DNA from: Mactra quadrangularis
Lineage: Eukaryota; Mollusca; Bivalvia; Venerida; Mactridae
Length of the DNA stretch: 64,000 nt
NCBI GenBank assembly: GCA_025267735.1
Contig: CM046309.1
Location: 28,280,702 to 28,344,701, forward strand
Reading direction: 5' to 3'
The notes beneath the pieces are model-generated. The model was given only the letters and a program-made list of their open reading frames with translations. It made no database searches and was not told where the DNA came from. Position 1 is the first letter of the stretch. Every line of letters starts with the position of its first letter. Below are positions 23,766-35,520 of this stretch, piece by piece. Position numbers and translations under genes: made by a program.

Positions 23766-24540
23766 TTCTGGGATATATACCTAATAAAAGCATGTTTCCT
23801 TATACGTATCGACTAGAATGTTGACATGGCCTGTCCTTTTATGCTTTAAATCTATAGAACCGTAGTATTTTCACATTTTCTTATTTAAGTGTATGATACC
23901 GAAAACACCCACACGAGACTGTGCAGTGAAGATGTTTTGCTCTGAATCTTTTGTACATTCATAAAAAATATTTAACTTAGGTAACCATTTGATTCAATTT
24001 TTTCGGGAAAAAAATTGGAGCTAACGATCAAAACAAAATACATATGCTGGAATTGTTTTGGAAAAAAACTATAAGTTATCAATTTAATGCATTTTGATAG
24101 GCCTACTGGCATTCTCAGCGTGGTAGCTTTTACAAATCGGAGAAACTTTTATTAAGTTAGACTTAACTAATACTAAGTTTCGTGAACGATTAAGATTATG
24201 CTAGTTGAAAGACCGAGATAGTTTGCATGTAACATTGATTTCTAAAACTGCATGAAAGTACAACAAAATTCCGTATACGGTTATCAATGTACGGAATCAC
24301 CCGAGCGATTCCCCGAGTGACGTCACAAGAATTTTGTATTTTAACCTCAATTGAATTGATATACTGACCATTTAGTCGGTAAAGACTTAATAATTTGCCC
24401 TGTGGTCAATTTTTAGGGATCAGCAAATATAAATTTCTTGTTCAATAACGGTAAATTTTCCAAAATGCATTCTGATTGGTCGAGATTTATGAGCGAAACT
24501 TTTTCGTGCATTGTATTGAAACCTAAACAATAGCGTTGTC
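23766..24540. other. Intergenic before the ACAAT array
   Basis: No gene supported. ACGGAATCACCCGAG (24292) also occurs at 1446, so a small dispersed repeat end is likely. Confidence 0.45.
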
Positions 24541-24542
24541 TG

Positions 24543-24961
24543 AATACAATACAATACAATACAATACAATACAATACAATACAATACAATACAATACAAT
24601 ACAATACAATACAATACAATACAATACAATACAATACAATACAATACAATACAATACAATACAATACAATACAATACAATACAATACAATACAATACAAT
24701 ACAATACAATACAATACAATACAATACAATACAATACAATACAATACAATACAATACAATACAATACAATACAATACAATACAATACAATACAATACAAT
24801 ACAATACAATACAATACAATACAATACAATACAATACAATACAATACAATACAATACAATACAATACAATACAATACAATACAATACAATACAATACAAT
24901 ACAATACAATACAATACAATACAATACAATACAATACAATACAATACAATACAATACAATA
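24543..24961. repeat. (ACAAT)n microsatellite, about 84 copies
   Basis: Uninterrupted pentanucleotide array of about 418 bp with no visible imperfect unit. The open frames across it (YNTIQ and YCIVL repeats) are a by-product of a 5-bp unit lacking stops and are not genes. Confidence 0.98.
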
Positions 24962-26510
24962 TTTCTTTATTTAGCAAGTATTGTTGTTTTGAATGGAATG
25001 TGTTGGTTTTTATACGTCAGATAAAGCTCGCACCTGCAAAATCAGTCGTTTGGATACATTCAAAGAGGTAAGACATTTTGAAATTTTGAATTTTCGATTG
25101 GATTTTATTGCGTTTAGGTGCTTGCTAATTAAATTTCTGGAGGGTGAAATGGGAATCGTGCAAACGAGTTTTCAATTGGATTTGTGAAACTTACAGTGGT
25201 ATAAATCTAGTGATTTTAAATTGTTTTGCAATTCAATGATGCCAGGCTGGTATGACTCTTTATGAAGAACCAGGTTTCCAGTTATGAGAATACGCACCCT
25301 GTGATATTTCTGGATGTTAAGATATTTTACCAACATTAGTGTTACAATGTATTGTAAAGTGATGATATGTACGATAATTATGAAAATGCTTGTACGTTCT
25401 TGTGGCTGGATTTGTACTGGTCAGCTGTAAGCAAATATGACCATGTTTGGACCGACTCTATGTAGTTTCAGCGTATCTATTTATAATACGATTGTGAAAG
25501 TAATATGAATGTAATAAATCATTTTGTACAGTATGAATGCTCAAAGTTAAACATCAGACTGCATGTGTCTCTATGCAACAGTCAATTAATTATTGTTCAT
25601 GTATGTTTGTTATTGTTTTTGTCGCACAGATTCTAACCATATTTATCTTTGTTTATTTCATGTCTCAGACTTCATGATTGATACACGACACTATATACTA
25701 CATGTACATGTATGTGTTGTCCTACCAAACATAGAACAATGTATGATCTAGATGTATTGAGAACTAAAGACTGACCTATCATCATTCGTGTCTTGGTAAG
25801 TTAAGATTGTTTGTTTATATAATTGTGATTATTGATCAGATCTGCTGGTGAATTTTTAAACATGATTTGTTAATCCAACATAAGAAGAGTATATTTGACA
25901 AGATCAGGCCCCAGTTTCATCTTTATAGAGGTTAAAGGGGTTACTACTTTGGTGTCGATGAATTTGTAATTGTAGATGTTTGACAGACTCAGAAATAGTC
26001 GACCCGCAACTGCCAGGAGGCACAGTGTCACGAATATAATGCGACGGGCACAAGTGGAAGCGGAGCCTTGCCCAGCAAACACCCAACGATTCCAAATTGT
26101 TATAGCCTAAAAAGACGAGGCGTTTCCCTTCAAGTCAATATCCAGGCGCTTATGACATGAAGAGTTGGACTAACGTCACCTACATACCTCGCCCGCTCGA
26201 CACCAAAGAGTTTATTTGACCAAAGAGTGCAAGCGACACAATTTCACCATGATTTTAGTTTTTATGTTTCTTAGTAAGTGGATTAATTGAAGGCCACACA
26301 TAAAGTCAGACACGTATAATATAAAAATCGAGTGTTAGTTTGAAAAGATTTTGTGTAATTTTTTCATCAATAGTCGAGCTTGCCACAAACTAATTATAAA
26401 TTTGATGATTTTTTGTGTCGATTGCACCCATGGTTTTCTAAACGATACGTTGTTCTACAGACTATGTTTATAGCAATTACAACAAAAACAACAATTGATT
26501 TCTTTATTCA
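24962..26510. other. Intergenic, one unidentified GC-richer block
   Basis: No gene supported. The block 25900-26220 is more GC-rich than its surroundings and carries an inverted GTCGACACCAAAG-like pair (CTTTGGTGTCGA at 25949, TCGACACCAAAG at 26207), perhaps the ends of a small element. A 70-codon minus-strand frame across it has no recognised motif. Confidence 0.4.
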
Positions 26511-26760
26511 AAGTGAGTGAGTGAGTGAGTGATTGAGTGATTGATTGATTGATTGAGTGAGTGAGTGATTGAGTGATTGATTGATTGATTGATTGATTGA
26601 GTGAGTGAGTGAGTGAGTGAGTGAGTGAGTGAGTGAGTGAGTGAGTGAGTGAGTGAGTGAGTGAGTGAGTGAGTGAGTGAGTGAGTGAGTGAGTGAGTGA
26701 GTGAGTGAGTGAGTGAGTGAGTGAGTGAGTGAGTGAGTGAGTGAGTGAGTGAGTGAGTGG
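26511..26760. repeat. (GTGA)n tetranucleotide array with GATT variants
   Basis: GTGA units with interspersed GATT units at the left (26529-26600), then about 40 pure GTGA units. Confidence 0.97.
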
Positions 26761-26918
26761 TAAGTTATTGAATGGTAAGTAAATCGGTGAGTGGTTAAGT
26801 GGTAAGTGATTGAGTAACTGCGTGATTCAGTGAGTTAGTTATGAATTATTGGTGAGTGAATGGTAAAAGTGTGATTGGGAGTTAATAGTGAGTGAATGAG
26901 TAATTGGTAATGAGTGAG
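26761..26918. repeat. Degenerate GTGA/GTAA/GAAT spacer between arrays
   Basis: Decayed tetranucleotide sequence (GGTAAGT, GAATGGT, GAGTGAAT) linking the two pure arrays; probably the old core of one locus. Confidence 0.7.
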
Positions 26919-27424
26919 TAGCAAGTGAGTGAGTGAGTGAGTGAGTGAGTGAGTGAGTGAGTGAGTGAGTGAGTGAGTGAGTGAGTGAGCGAGCGAGCGA
27001 GCGAGCGAGCGAGCGAGCGAGCGAGCGAGCGAGCGAGCGAGCGAGCGAGCGAGCGAGCGAGCGAGCGAGCGAGCGAGCGAGTGAGTGAGTGAGTGAGTGA
27101 GTGAGTGAGTGAGTGAGTGAGTGAGTGAGTGAGTGAGTGAGTGAGTGAGTGAGTGAGTGAGTGAGTGAGTGAGTGAGTGAGTGAGTGAGTGAGTGAGTGA
27201 GTGAGTGAGTGAGTGAGTGAGTGAGTGAGTGAGTGAGTGAGTGAGTGAGTGAGTGAGTGAGTGAGTGAGTGAGTGAGTGAGTGAGTGAGTGAGTGAGTGA
27301 GTGAGTGAGTGAGTGAGTGAGTGAGTGAGTGAGTGAGTGAGTGAGTGAGTGAGTGAGTGAGTGAGTGAGTGAGTGAGTGAGTGAGTGAGTGAGTGAGTGA
27401 GTGAGTGAGTGAGTGAGTGAGTGT
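26919..27424. repeat. (GTGA)n array with internal (GCGA)n block
   Basis: Pure GTGA units interrupted at about 26988-27080 by a homogeneous run of some 23 GCGA units, then about 85 further GTGA units. Minus-strand open frames (SLTH/SLAR repeats) are artefacts of the repeat. Confidence 0.97.
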
Positions 27425-27978
27425 TAAATGAGTGAATGAATGAGTGAGTGGTAAGTGAGTAAGTGATTTCATAAGTAGTAAGTGGGTGAGTGAGTGGTGA
27501 GTGAATGAGTGAGATACGTGACACAAACATACATATAAATATAAGTACAAGTAATTAAAGTTACATTTATACATACACAAACAAACACACTGATACCCCC
27601 ACACACATCATAGTACCCATCTGCTTCCAACACACATTTAGCCAGAGACTGACCTCCTCCCAAAATAAACCCCAAAGGACTTTCCACATCCCCAGTACTC
27701 ATACAAGCACAAGTTAACACATCCAAGAATACCGTCACCCACCCCCGCACACAACAATTTGACCAGAATTTATTTTCCCACATGTAGTAAGAAATGAAAT
27801 TGCCTTCATTTCTGTTGGACAAATCATTTAAAATAAACAGAAATTAGAACAATCACAATAATCATAACATAAATAGTCTTTCTTAAGACAGACATACAGA
27901 CAGACATTGAATGTCGGACTAAAACGATTTAATATAATTTGCAGTTTATGAGAAAGTAGATTACACTCATTAACACTT
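27425..27978. other. Array flank and spacer
   Basis: Degenerate GTGA units to about 27515, then AT-rich sequence. A 117-codon minus-strand frame (27469-27822) runs partly into the repeat and shows no recognised motif; not called. Confidence 0.5.
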
Positions 27979-30951
27979 TCATTTTTTTAAGTTGATTGAA
28001 TCTTTAATGATAGTCTGTTTTCTCTTCTTCTTTTCCTCCGCAAATCTAAAATAAAAGAAATACATGTATAACTAAATATGATTACTGTAAACTAAAGATT
28101 GTTGCTTTCTTGTGGTTTGCTGTATGATAAGGTAGTTATAGTCACATGATTCAAATAATGTATTAAAATGTTAAAACAAAATTAACACTATAAACCTTAG
28201 ATAACAATGTTCTTTACTTTAAATATTGTTATAACCATAATAAGTTTTTAACCTGAATATATACAATTTAATATACACCATTTACCAACTGGTTGAATAT
28301 AATCATTTCATAAAATTATGCATATTGTCTTCAACACTTCTTTAAATCGGTGTGTAAGTATAGTTTCAAATATCATTCATAAAACTGGGTTAGAGGCTAA
28401 CAAAAGCTATAAATTATGATTATTTACAGAAACATACTTACTTTCAAATTTCTTCTTAATATTACAGAAGGTTGAATTATACAATCCAAGCTTTCTGAAA
28501 TACATTCTGAGTTCCTATAGAGAGGACTGTTTTACCATGGCTAAAATAAGTTTAAAAAAATAATGTTTTATATGCATTCAGTTAATCAATTGAAAAGTAT
28601 AACAATAAACAGCATAAACAAATTGTCCAATTATATCTTAATTTTCTATTGTAATGTTCATCACGACAAATAATGTAATATGTAAGAAATAATTTTGAAT
28701 GCATCAGTAGTTCAAATCTATCAGATTTGTTCATAAAGTTCACATAGTGGTTGAGCAAAATGTTAGGTACACTTTTTTAATGCTCAGGATTCAGGTTTGA
28801 TCCTTGATGTTTCAATATGCTCACAAAATATTTATACCATTAATGAGACTTGGTCATCATTTAACATTAATAAATGTAGAAGCATTTATGTGTATAGCTC
28901 TGTTCTATTTACAAGTCATATCATATGTTAGTTCATAGAATGTTCATAAAAACATTCCTGTGGACATATAGTAAACTTATTATGTATATTATATCTGTAT
29001 ATTATATCATATTATTATCAAACTTGGAACAATATACAGGCTGTCAACCATCAACGGATAAAAATAAAGGAATTTATATAGGAATTTTATTTTCAAAATA
29101 TAGGAACTTTTTAAGAAAACCAAGTAAAAATATAGGAACTTTTGAGTGATAATAGTCCAATGCGATAAGGCTCCTAAACCAAAACTGACACTGCCAAAAG
29201 ACTGCAAAAAACGACGTCATCTTCTTATAAAAGAAGACCCTCTTTGAGAAAATGGCATCTATAGTTAAACGTTAGCAAAATTACAATTTAACAATTTTGT
29301 TGTGTCTTTAATGCTAGTAATCATATAAACTGTAAATGGATGTACTGTGGTACACTGTATATGAGTTTGGAACATGTCTTTAGAAAGATAAATTCATTCT
29401 CTATTTGATCTAATACAAGCAGAAATCTAGCTTGAGATTTCTGTTGATTGCTTTAAGAACATGTGTCCATGAGATCTTGTTTTGTACAGTTCTAACAAAC
29501 AAACTTAATAGAAAATAAAAGATAAAAATATTGTTATGTATGCCATTGTTATTGAATTGGCTTGACATTCATTGTTATATTTTCCCAATTTGAAAAAAAT
29601 GTTGAAAAGACTCCCAATTTTAGGGGTATGGGTCATATTCCCAAAATTGTGAAAAAAACACTGCTATTAAAATTTTAAATGACACCAAGGCAGTCCATGA
29701 TTGAACAATCTGTGTAGGGTATAGCACCCCTAAATGATGTTACAAAGAAGTTCTACTTGCACTAGGCAGCATGGTTTCAGACAAGAATATATTAATTCTA
29801 CTCCTTTTTATTATTTTAATGTTTCAATTGAAAGATTGTAAATACTGCTGTCAGGTCAATTTTGATCTTACTATTTAAAAATTGTAGATGTTTAATGCCA
29901 AATATGAAAGCTCAAGGTAAAATTTAATCAGATAATACTTTCAAGATTTCTGTACATAATTCTGTATAAAAGTGTGACCCATGGATAGGTCACCTTTGGC
30001 AAGAAAAGAGTAACTTGAACAATCTGTTAATGCTGCCAAATATAGATGTCCTGACTTAATGTTATCAAAGGAGGTTTAAAGTATTTTAATACACTTGTAG
30101 AAATGCTATAACAAACATTGTACTATATACATACAGGGAAAAAATCATGCCTGAACAAAGCTAGTTTTGAACCTGTGATACAAAGTTTTAGCACAAACTA
30201 TACAAATTCTAACCCTGCCAGTTTTGGAAAATGGGTTCCTTTCACTAACTATGGAAAAACTAATGAATGAGCTGCAGAGCAGTGGAAGGATGCATTTCTA
30301 CAAATTGAGATGTCCCCTATTCCACCAGAGGCACTGCTAATTTACAACATTAAGACACATGAAATATTCTACCAAATTTGCTTCACATCAACAAAATGTG
30401 GTGTGATTTAGCATAGGCTGCACAGAGTGTGCAATAGGTAAGCTGGACTAAAAAGTACAACTAAAATTACACAGAATTATTTGGAAAAAAATAATTGAAA
30501 AGCTCCTTGCTAAAGAAAACTCTTTCTGAAATATTGGCAAATTTAGAAGAGATGTGATATAAAAGACTCCTACCAAAATAACTCATCATATGCATTTAAA
30601 TTAATCAACTGATAAGCTGTTTAATAAAATTTACTCAACTTTAAAATGATAACATACAATTAAACATACTCAACATGTGCAAACTAAACTGTTTTGAAAA
30701 AACATATAGGAATAATAGTCAAATATAGTATAAATATAGAAAATATAAGAAATATAGGACACTTTAAAAAAAAATATATATGAATGAAACTCAAAATATA
30801 GGAAAGTATAGGAATATAGGAACTGGTTGACAGCCTGAATATAACACAAAAACATTAAGCATATTACTTTCAGCATGTTGTTCAATATGAATGTCCATTT
30901 TATCATCAAAACAACAATGTCATCTTCAGATAGTGTTGACACTGAATCTGA
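27979..30951 (-). other. Possible minus-strand exons of an unidentified gene
   Basis: Three short open segments on the minus strand follow good splice acceptors: 30951-30876 (after TTTTTCAG, ending CTGAAA|GTAATA, reading SVSTLSEDDIVVLMIKWTFI...), 28540-28477 (after TTATTTTAG, reading HGKTVLSIGTQNVFQKAWIV and a stop) and 28045-27979 (after TTATTTTAG, reading FAEEKKKRKQ...INLKK and a stop). The phases do not join simply, so they may be alternative ends, parts of a longer gene (whose first exon could be at 39600), or chance. An hAT-like element lies between the first and second. Weak evidence only. Confidence 0.25.
29037..30837. mobile_element. hAT-like non-autonomous element, 1.8 kb
   Basis: Perfect 14-bp terminal inverted repeats CAGGCTGTCAACCA / TGGTTGACAGCCTG, then subterminal ATATAGGAA-type repeats inverted on both sides. 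AATATA flanks both ends (29031-29036, 30838-30843), a possible target duplication. No intact transposase; the interior is AT-rich with short frames only. The CAGGCTG ends suggest hAT, but a 6-bp duplication is shorter than the usual 8. Confidence 0.75.
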
Positions 30952-31009
30952 AAAATATTTCAGAATATGTAAAAATCATTATTTTTTATTGGATTTAATG
31001 CTGTGTCAA

Positions 31010-31248
31010 CACATTCAGGTCATTTTACGGGGTCCAGCGTACTGATCATAGCTATAACCAGTACTCAACTACCCTTCCACAAGGCCGAAATCTTCTCCAT
31101 GTATCTAATTAATGGAGGAAATTGACATTATTGTCAAATTTTCATGGAAGGGTATAACCTTTCCGGATGGGATTCGAACTCGTACCCTCTTCCGGACACG
31201 AGATCCAAATCCCAGCAAGCTAACAACTGCACCTACGACCCGGGTTAG
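31010..31248 (-). mobile_element. tRNA-derived SINE, minus strand
   Basis: The minus-strand head begins ACCCGGGTCGTAGGTGCAGT, includes GAGTTCGAATCCC (B box), a body (CTTCCATGAAAATTTGACAA) and ends with CCGTAAAATGACCTGAATGT and GTTGACACAGCATTAAATCC. The body and tail match the copy at 62905 closely. Confidence 0.75.
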
Positions 31249-31249
31249 T

Positions 31250-32442
31250 AATGATTTTAAAAGCCATTGATTTAATTACAATTTGTATCGCATTCTCTTG
31301 CTAATTCATCCATGAATAATCTGTGTACAGAACTGGGTGCTTTTGTTTATAGTCAGTCTTATGCCATAATGTTTATAGATTATGTTTTTAGTACAGAAAA
31401 CCATATCTTCACAGTCATGCATTTGCCTTTAGAATGTTTATTTGATTCCATAGAATATCTAGGAGTAATATATTCATAATTCAATACCTACATCAACAGA
31501 ACAAAATAAGGGAGATAATAACTGTAATGAACTAAAGTAAAGGGAGATAATTAGGGACTCATTTCTTAGCAACTATCGTTATAATGTAAACAATGCCTAG
31601 TCAATCGACTGCACAATGTAAATAAAGCTCTAAGATCACCTAATCAGTTACACGGCTACATTATGATTATATCTACTGCGATTCATTTGAAACTTGATTA
31701 AGTAAAATACATGACTGCTCTGCCTGGCCTTAACGGCTTCAGGCGAGTCTTACTCTTAACCACAACTTAAGGATCAAACTCCTCACAATGCTTACCTCAC
31801 ACTTTGCTACTTTAATGATTTAATAAAGGGAAATAACCGCTGCGGTGAGTTTGCTTAAGGATTTATAAAGAACGAATAGGGCTTTTTAAATATATTGAAA
31901 TTATTCGTGAAAATAAGATAAACTTACTTGTTTAGTAATGCTGCTGTAAAAATTCAAAGAGTGTCGCAACGTGACTTTCAAAATGACGTCACAAATACCT
32001 GTCATATAGACTGGTTCACGAGTTACGTAGTTGCCTTTCCACGCTTTATAAACAAATCGGAAATCAGTCAATCGAATGTAAACAAACAAATGCTGAGTCT
32101 CATTGTTATCTGTCAAAATTCTTAACCATTATGTGGACTGTATATAGTGTTGAAAAAATCTTTTGCGTGGTCGAGAATGGAAAACGGGTGAAGAATGAAC
32201 GGAATGAAAATGTATCATACTGTACCGGCCAGTGGTAACAAGAAATATAGGTGAGTATAGAATCTTGACTAGACTCGAGACCCGTTGTATATATATATAC
32301 TTACAATCGATATATTATGATAGCTTAAATTTTGATATTTATAACTGACTTCAAGAACGATCTAACTAGTAAAACGAAACATTTTTCCTTTTAAGTTTGG
32401 ATTCAGCTTTCGTCGTAATAACTTACATGAAGACCTAACAAA
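31250..32442. other. Intergenic
   Basis: No gene supported. AAGGGAGATAAT recurs at 31508 and 31539. 31901-32116 (minus) is open for 71 codons and ends at a GTAAG, but begins without an ATG; it could be a 5' exon but nothing else supports it. Confidence 0.4.
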
Positions 32443-32615
32443 GGCGGATCTAGGGGGGGGGGGGTCATGGGGTTCGGACCACCCCCCTAGAATTCGGAAA
32501 ATGTACCTGTCCATTACGGCATTAGTGTATTTCTTGACTATAAGTAATTTTTAAGTAGCATGTGGTTCAAAAGTTTGGACCCCCTAGAAATGTTCGGACC
32601 CCCTGGACCGCCACT
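32443..32615. mobile_element. Short copy of the GGCGGATC element
   Basis: GGCGGATCTAGGGGGGGGGG at the left and CCCCCTGGACCGCC at the right; the interior CTAGAATTCGGAAAATGTACCT and TTTCTTGACT matches the element at 21966-22876, of which this is an internally deleted version. Confidence 0.7.
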
Positions 32616-32984
32616 GCCTAGGATTTATTGGTCAATAATAGGTAGCAGTAACTTAAGTAAGGTGATGTTTTCTCTAAACTTAGGTTAATTCAGTAATGAC
32701 CAATCGAAGCATTTTCAAATGGGGTTTTAAATAGGGATATTTTTCAGGTCATATCTTCGACAGGAAACAATTTAATTTTGTGGAGTTTAGTTCGTACCAA
32801 TTTACTTTCAAAATATGAGGGGGCTAAGCACCATCTAACAATGCTATTTCTACATGCCCGATTATAAATCATACTAAATTAATGGACAAATTTTTAAAAT
32901 TCAGCTCGTTCTGATACAATTCTTTTAAAATTAATTAATTGTTATAAACTGACAACGACTGAACGAGCTGACAAATTGGCGCAA

Positions 32985-33306
32985 CAGAATTATACCACCC
33001 TTGCAGGTACCCATTCACACCTAGGTGGAGTGAAGCAATTGCAGGTAAATTTCTTGCTCAAGGAAATAAGCAGCACCCCTGACGGGATTCGAACCCAGGA
33101 CCTCTCGATCCCTAGTTTAGTTTAAACTTATTTTATTGCCCGTAATACATATTTACAATTACATAAATACAACAAATATAATAATAACACATAACTATAT
33201 GTATATACGGCAATCGGGTGGAGCCTCAAGTTCTATAACTTAGTTACGGCTCTCAAAAACCTCTCGATCCCTAATCTCATGTCCTACCACTGGACCACTG
33301 CTCCCA
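32985..33306 (-). mobile_element. tRNA-derived SINE, minus strand, interrupted
   Basis: Removing the 145-bp insert at 33115-33259 restores a minus-strand head GGGAGCAGTGGTCCAGTGGT ... ATCGAGAGGTCCTGGGTTCGAATCCCGTCAGG (A and B boxes) and a body TTGAGCAAGAAATTTACCTG, CACTCCACCTAGGTGTGAAT. The body resembles the SINE at 15705 in layout. The insert sits between the two promoter boxes, so this copy is dead. Confidence 0.8.
33115..33259 (-). mobile_element. LINE 3'-end insertion inside the SINE, 14-bp target duplication
   Basis: Flanked by perfect CCTCTCGATCCCTA at 33101-33114 and 33260-33273. The minus strand ends GGGCAATAAAATAAGTTTAA, resembling the 3'UTR of a 5'-truncated LINE with an internal AATAAA. 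Direct evidence of target-primed insertion into the SINE. Confidence 0.8.
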
Positions 33307-33317
33307 CAATAATATAC

Positions 33318-34585
33318 AGTCCATTCGCGTTCGCTCGAAATCGGACGGGACTTCAAAAAATGCTCGAGCGAACGCGATCTCGAGTTAACGTATAACAGAT
33401 CCGCCATCTTGTTTTTTTGTAATTTTTCCACATCGTGATATTCACTTTAAAGGCGTCGTCTCATTCGGAACAATCTCGGCGATCTTCTACGCATATAAAC
33501 CTCGAATAACATAAGGTGAAAAAGTAGATCTAGGAATTTTGGTTTCCGCGATAATATAGTCTGAACTACACAGAAATACGACTCGTGAGATATTGTACGA
33601 ATAAAACGATGTGATAAAGCGTGAAACAATGTTATTATAAAATGTTGACATAAAAATGACTATCGCCGGACTTTATAACTTGGTTGTAATCCTTCTACGT
33701 CTGATTTCCGAGGTATATCTTCGTAGATGATCGCCGAGGTTGTTCCGAACAGCGTCGTCTAACGCTGTCACAATTTTAGATGTTGATGTAGATTTGAGTT
33801 TGAATAAAAGACATATAATAATTCAATGGTGTTATTTTTCCTAATTTTAAATGTGTTCTTTTTAAGTGCATTTAACATAACATAAAATTGTTCATTTTGT
33901 TAAACTTGATGATGTCAATGTCCTCAATTTTAACCTTTCTTTGTTTTATGTTGAATACATATACATGCACTTTGAAACTCCTTTTGTTTTTGCTATCGTC
34001 CTTGTTGTGTATAAAACTTTACTTATATGTATGCGATGTTTTGTGAAGAATGTGTAATTTTATCTGGAATTAAAATATAAAAAATACACATTTTGTTCAA
34101 TCTTGCTTTTATTTAACTAACATTTCTCGACGTACGGTCATAAGGTTCGATTTAATATGCTGTACCAGTACAGGTAGGTTAGATGTAAAATTCAGTTAAT
34201 TACACGTAATGACACGTTTAAATTAAACAAGATTAAACAGATCTTGGCTTCTACATTATCACAGTTTGATTTAATTTGATAAGTTTTCAATGGCGAGTGA
34301 CACGTCAAACAAAAGGCTATTCATCTGATAATGATACCTGGCCGTGAAAGGTGCGAAAATTTTAAAAAATCAATAATTTGAGCCAGCGCGTAATTTTCAA
34401 GTGATTTTATCATTGACGGGACTCGAAATCAAGCTCGAGTTAACGTAAAATACGAGTCAACGCATTTTGAGTTATCGCATCTTTTTTAAATGAACTTAAG
34501 AGTAAATTCGATCGGGACCAAGATGCGATCTCGAGCGAAACCGTAATTACGAGCGAACGCGTTTTGAGCGAACGCGAATGGACTG
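33318..34585. mobile_element. TA-flanked DNA transposon remnant (pogo/mariner type), 1.27 kb
   Basis: Perfect 20-bp terminal inverted repeats beginning CAGTCCATTCGCG, with TA on each side (33316-33317 and 34586-34587). Subterminal ACGCGATCTCGAG motifs are also inverted. No transposase frame survives; the interior contains a younger nested MITE. Short open frames inside are chance. Confidence 0.85.
33462..33751. mobile_element. MITE with CATTCGGAACAA termini and 9-bp target duplication, nested
   Basis: A 290-bp element with inverted ends CATTCGGAACAATCTCGGCG / CGCCGAGGTTGTTCCGAACA and perfect flanking GCGTCGTCT (33453-33461 and 33752-33760). The termini match those of the 6358 and 34821 elements but the interior differs. 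It lies inside the 33318-34585 transposon. Confidence 0.88.
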
Positions 34586-34820
34586 TATGTATTATTTATT
34601 TTTGCCAATTGTGAGTATTGAAATTTGTAAGGTTAATGTATGCGCCACTGAAAGTTAAATAGAGTTTAGCTATGATATAACATGTACTTTATGTTCGTCT
34701 TGTTCAGTTTTAGACTCGGCATGTCTTTGTACCGTACAATGAAAAATAAATTTCATAATTCCCCAGTACAGTGAGAATTTGGAGTACCTGTAATGTGATT
34801 TGACATTACATGTAGTTATG

Positions 34821-35170
34821 CATTCGGAACACCCTCGACCTTTCATGAATGAAACATCTCGTAAGGATTCGTGGGGGGTCTTCACTGGATTTCGGTGATT
34901 TTACTACCTACGCGAGGCGAAGCACGTAACGGTTACACAAAAAAGTTCTTGTAGTATACTCACAGATCTTTGTCTAAACATATTTATTTGTTTTAAATTG
35001 AACCAAATATTGTTCATCGGTACAATTGAAATGAGTAATTTCAAATTTACGGACTAAAACGAAACTTCAGTCATCGCCTAAACGATCGTGTACTTGTTTA
35101 CATAGTTTCAAAATGGCGCCTAAATATGTTTGAGGTTATTCGTAGCGAATGGCCGAGGATGTTCCGAATG
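34821..35170. mobile_element. MITE with CATTCGGAAC termini and 9-bp target duplication
   Basis: A 350-bp element, close sister of 6358-6712 over its whole length. Ends CATTCGGAAC / GTTCCGAATG, flanked by GTAGTTATG on both sides (34812-34820 and 35171-35179). Near-identity of several blocks with the 6358 copy points to fairly recent activity. Confidence 0.88.
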
Positions 35171-35520
35171 GTAGTTATGATTATTAACTATGCATCTAAC
35201 ATCCAAACTGTGATTTTCTTGATGGAAAATTATTATGAGTGGGATGTTATTTCGGTCTTGTGATTATTCTACTCAGAAAAAGGCAGGGAGGCAGAAAAAA
35301 GGGACAGGGCACATCAATAGCTTGATCTTTTAAAGTAACTATTTCTACACAGAGAGGGGCATAAAAGGTCAGACAGGAAAGAAAAAGGGTGGGATGCAGC
35401 GACCTCCTATTTATAAAGCTTTTAAATTGTCATTAAATTTTCTGAATAAGGAGTTTTTCCCATTTTTTGTCCTTATTTATATGAAAATTTCAATTCGTAT
35501 TTTATAATTGATATTTTCAG

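Noticed and set aside
24413..25024. Long open frames of 143-185 codons on both strands
   Set aside because: They translate the ACAAT microsatellite (YNTIQ / YCIVL); a 5-bp unit without stops is open in all frames.
26835..27604. 231-240 codon frames with THSL/ARSL repeats
   Set aside because: Read-through of the GTGA/GCGA arrays on the minus strand, no protein-like flanks.
27469..27822. 117-codon minus-strand frame
   Set aside because: Half lies in decayed GTGA repeat and the rest has no motif, ATG context or splice support.
33240..33629. Two minus-strand frames of 60-63 codons
   Set aside because: They cross element boundaries of the nested MITE and pogo-like transposon and have no motifs.
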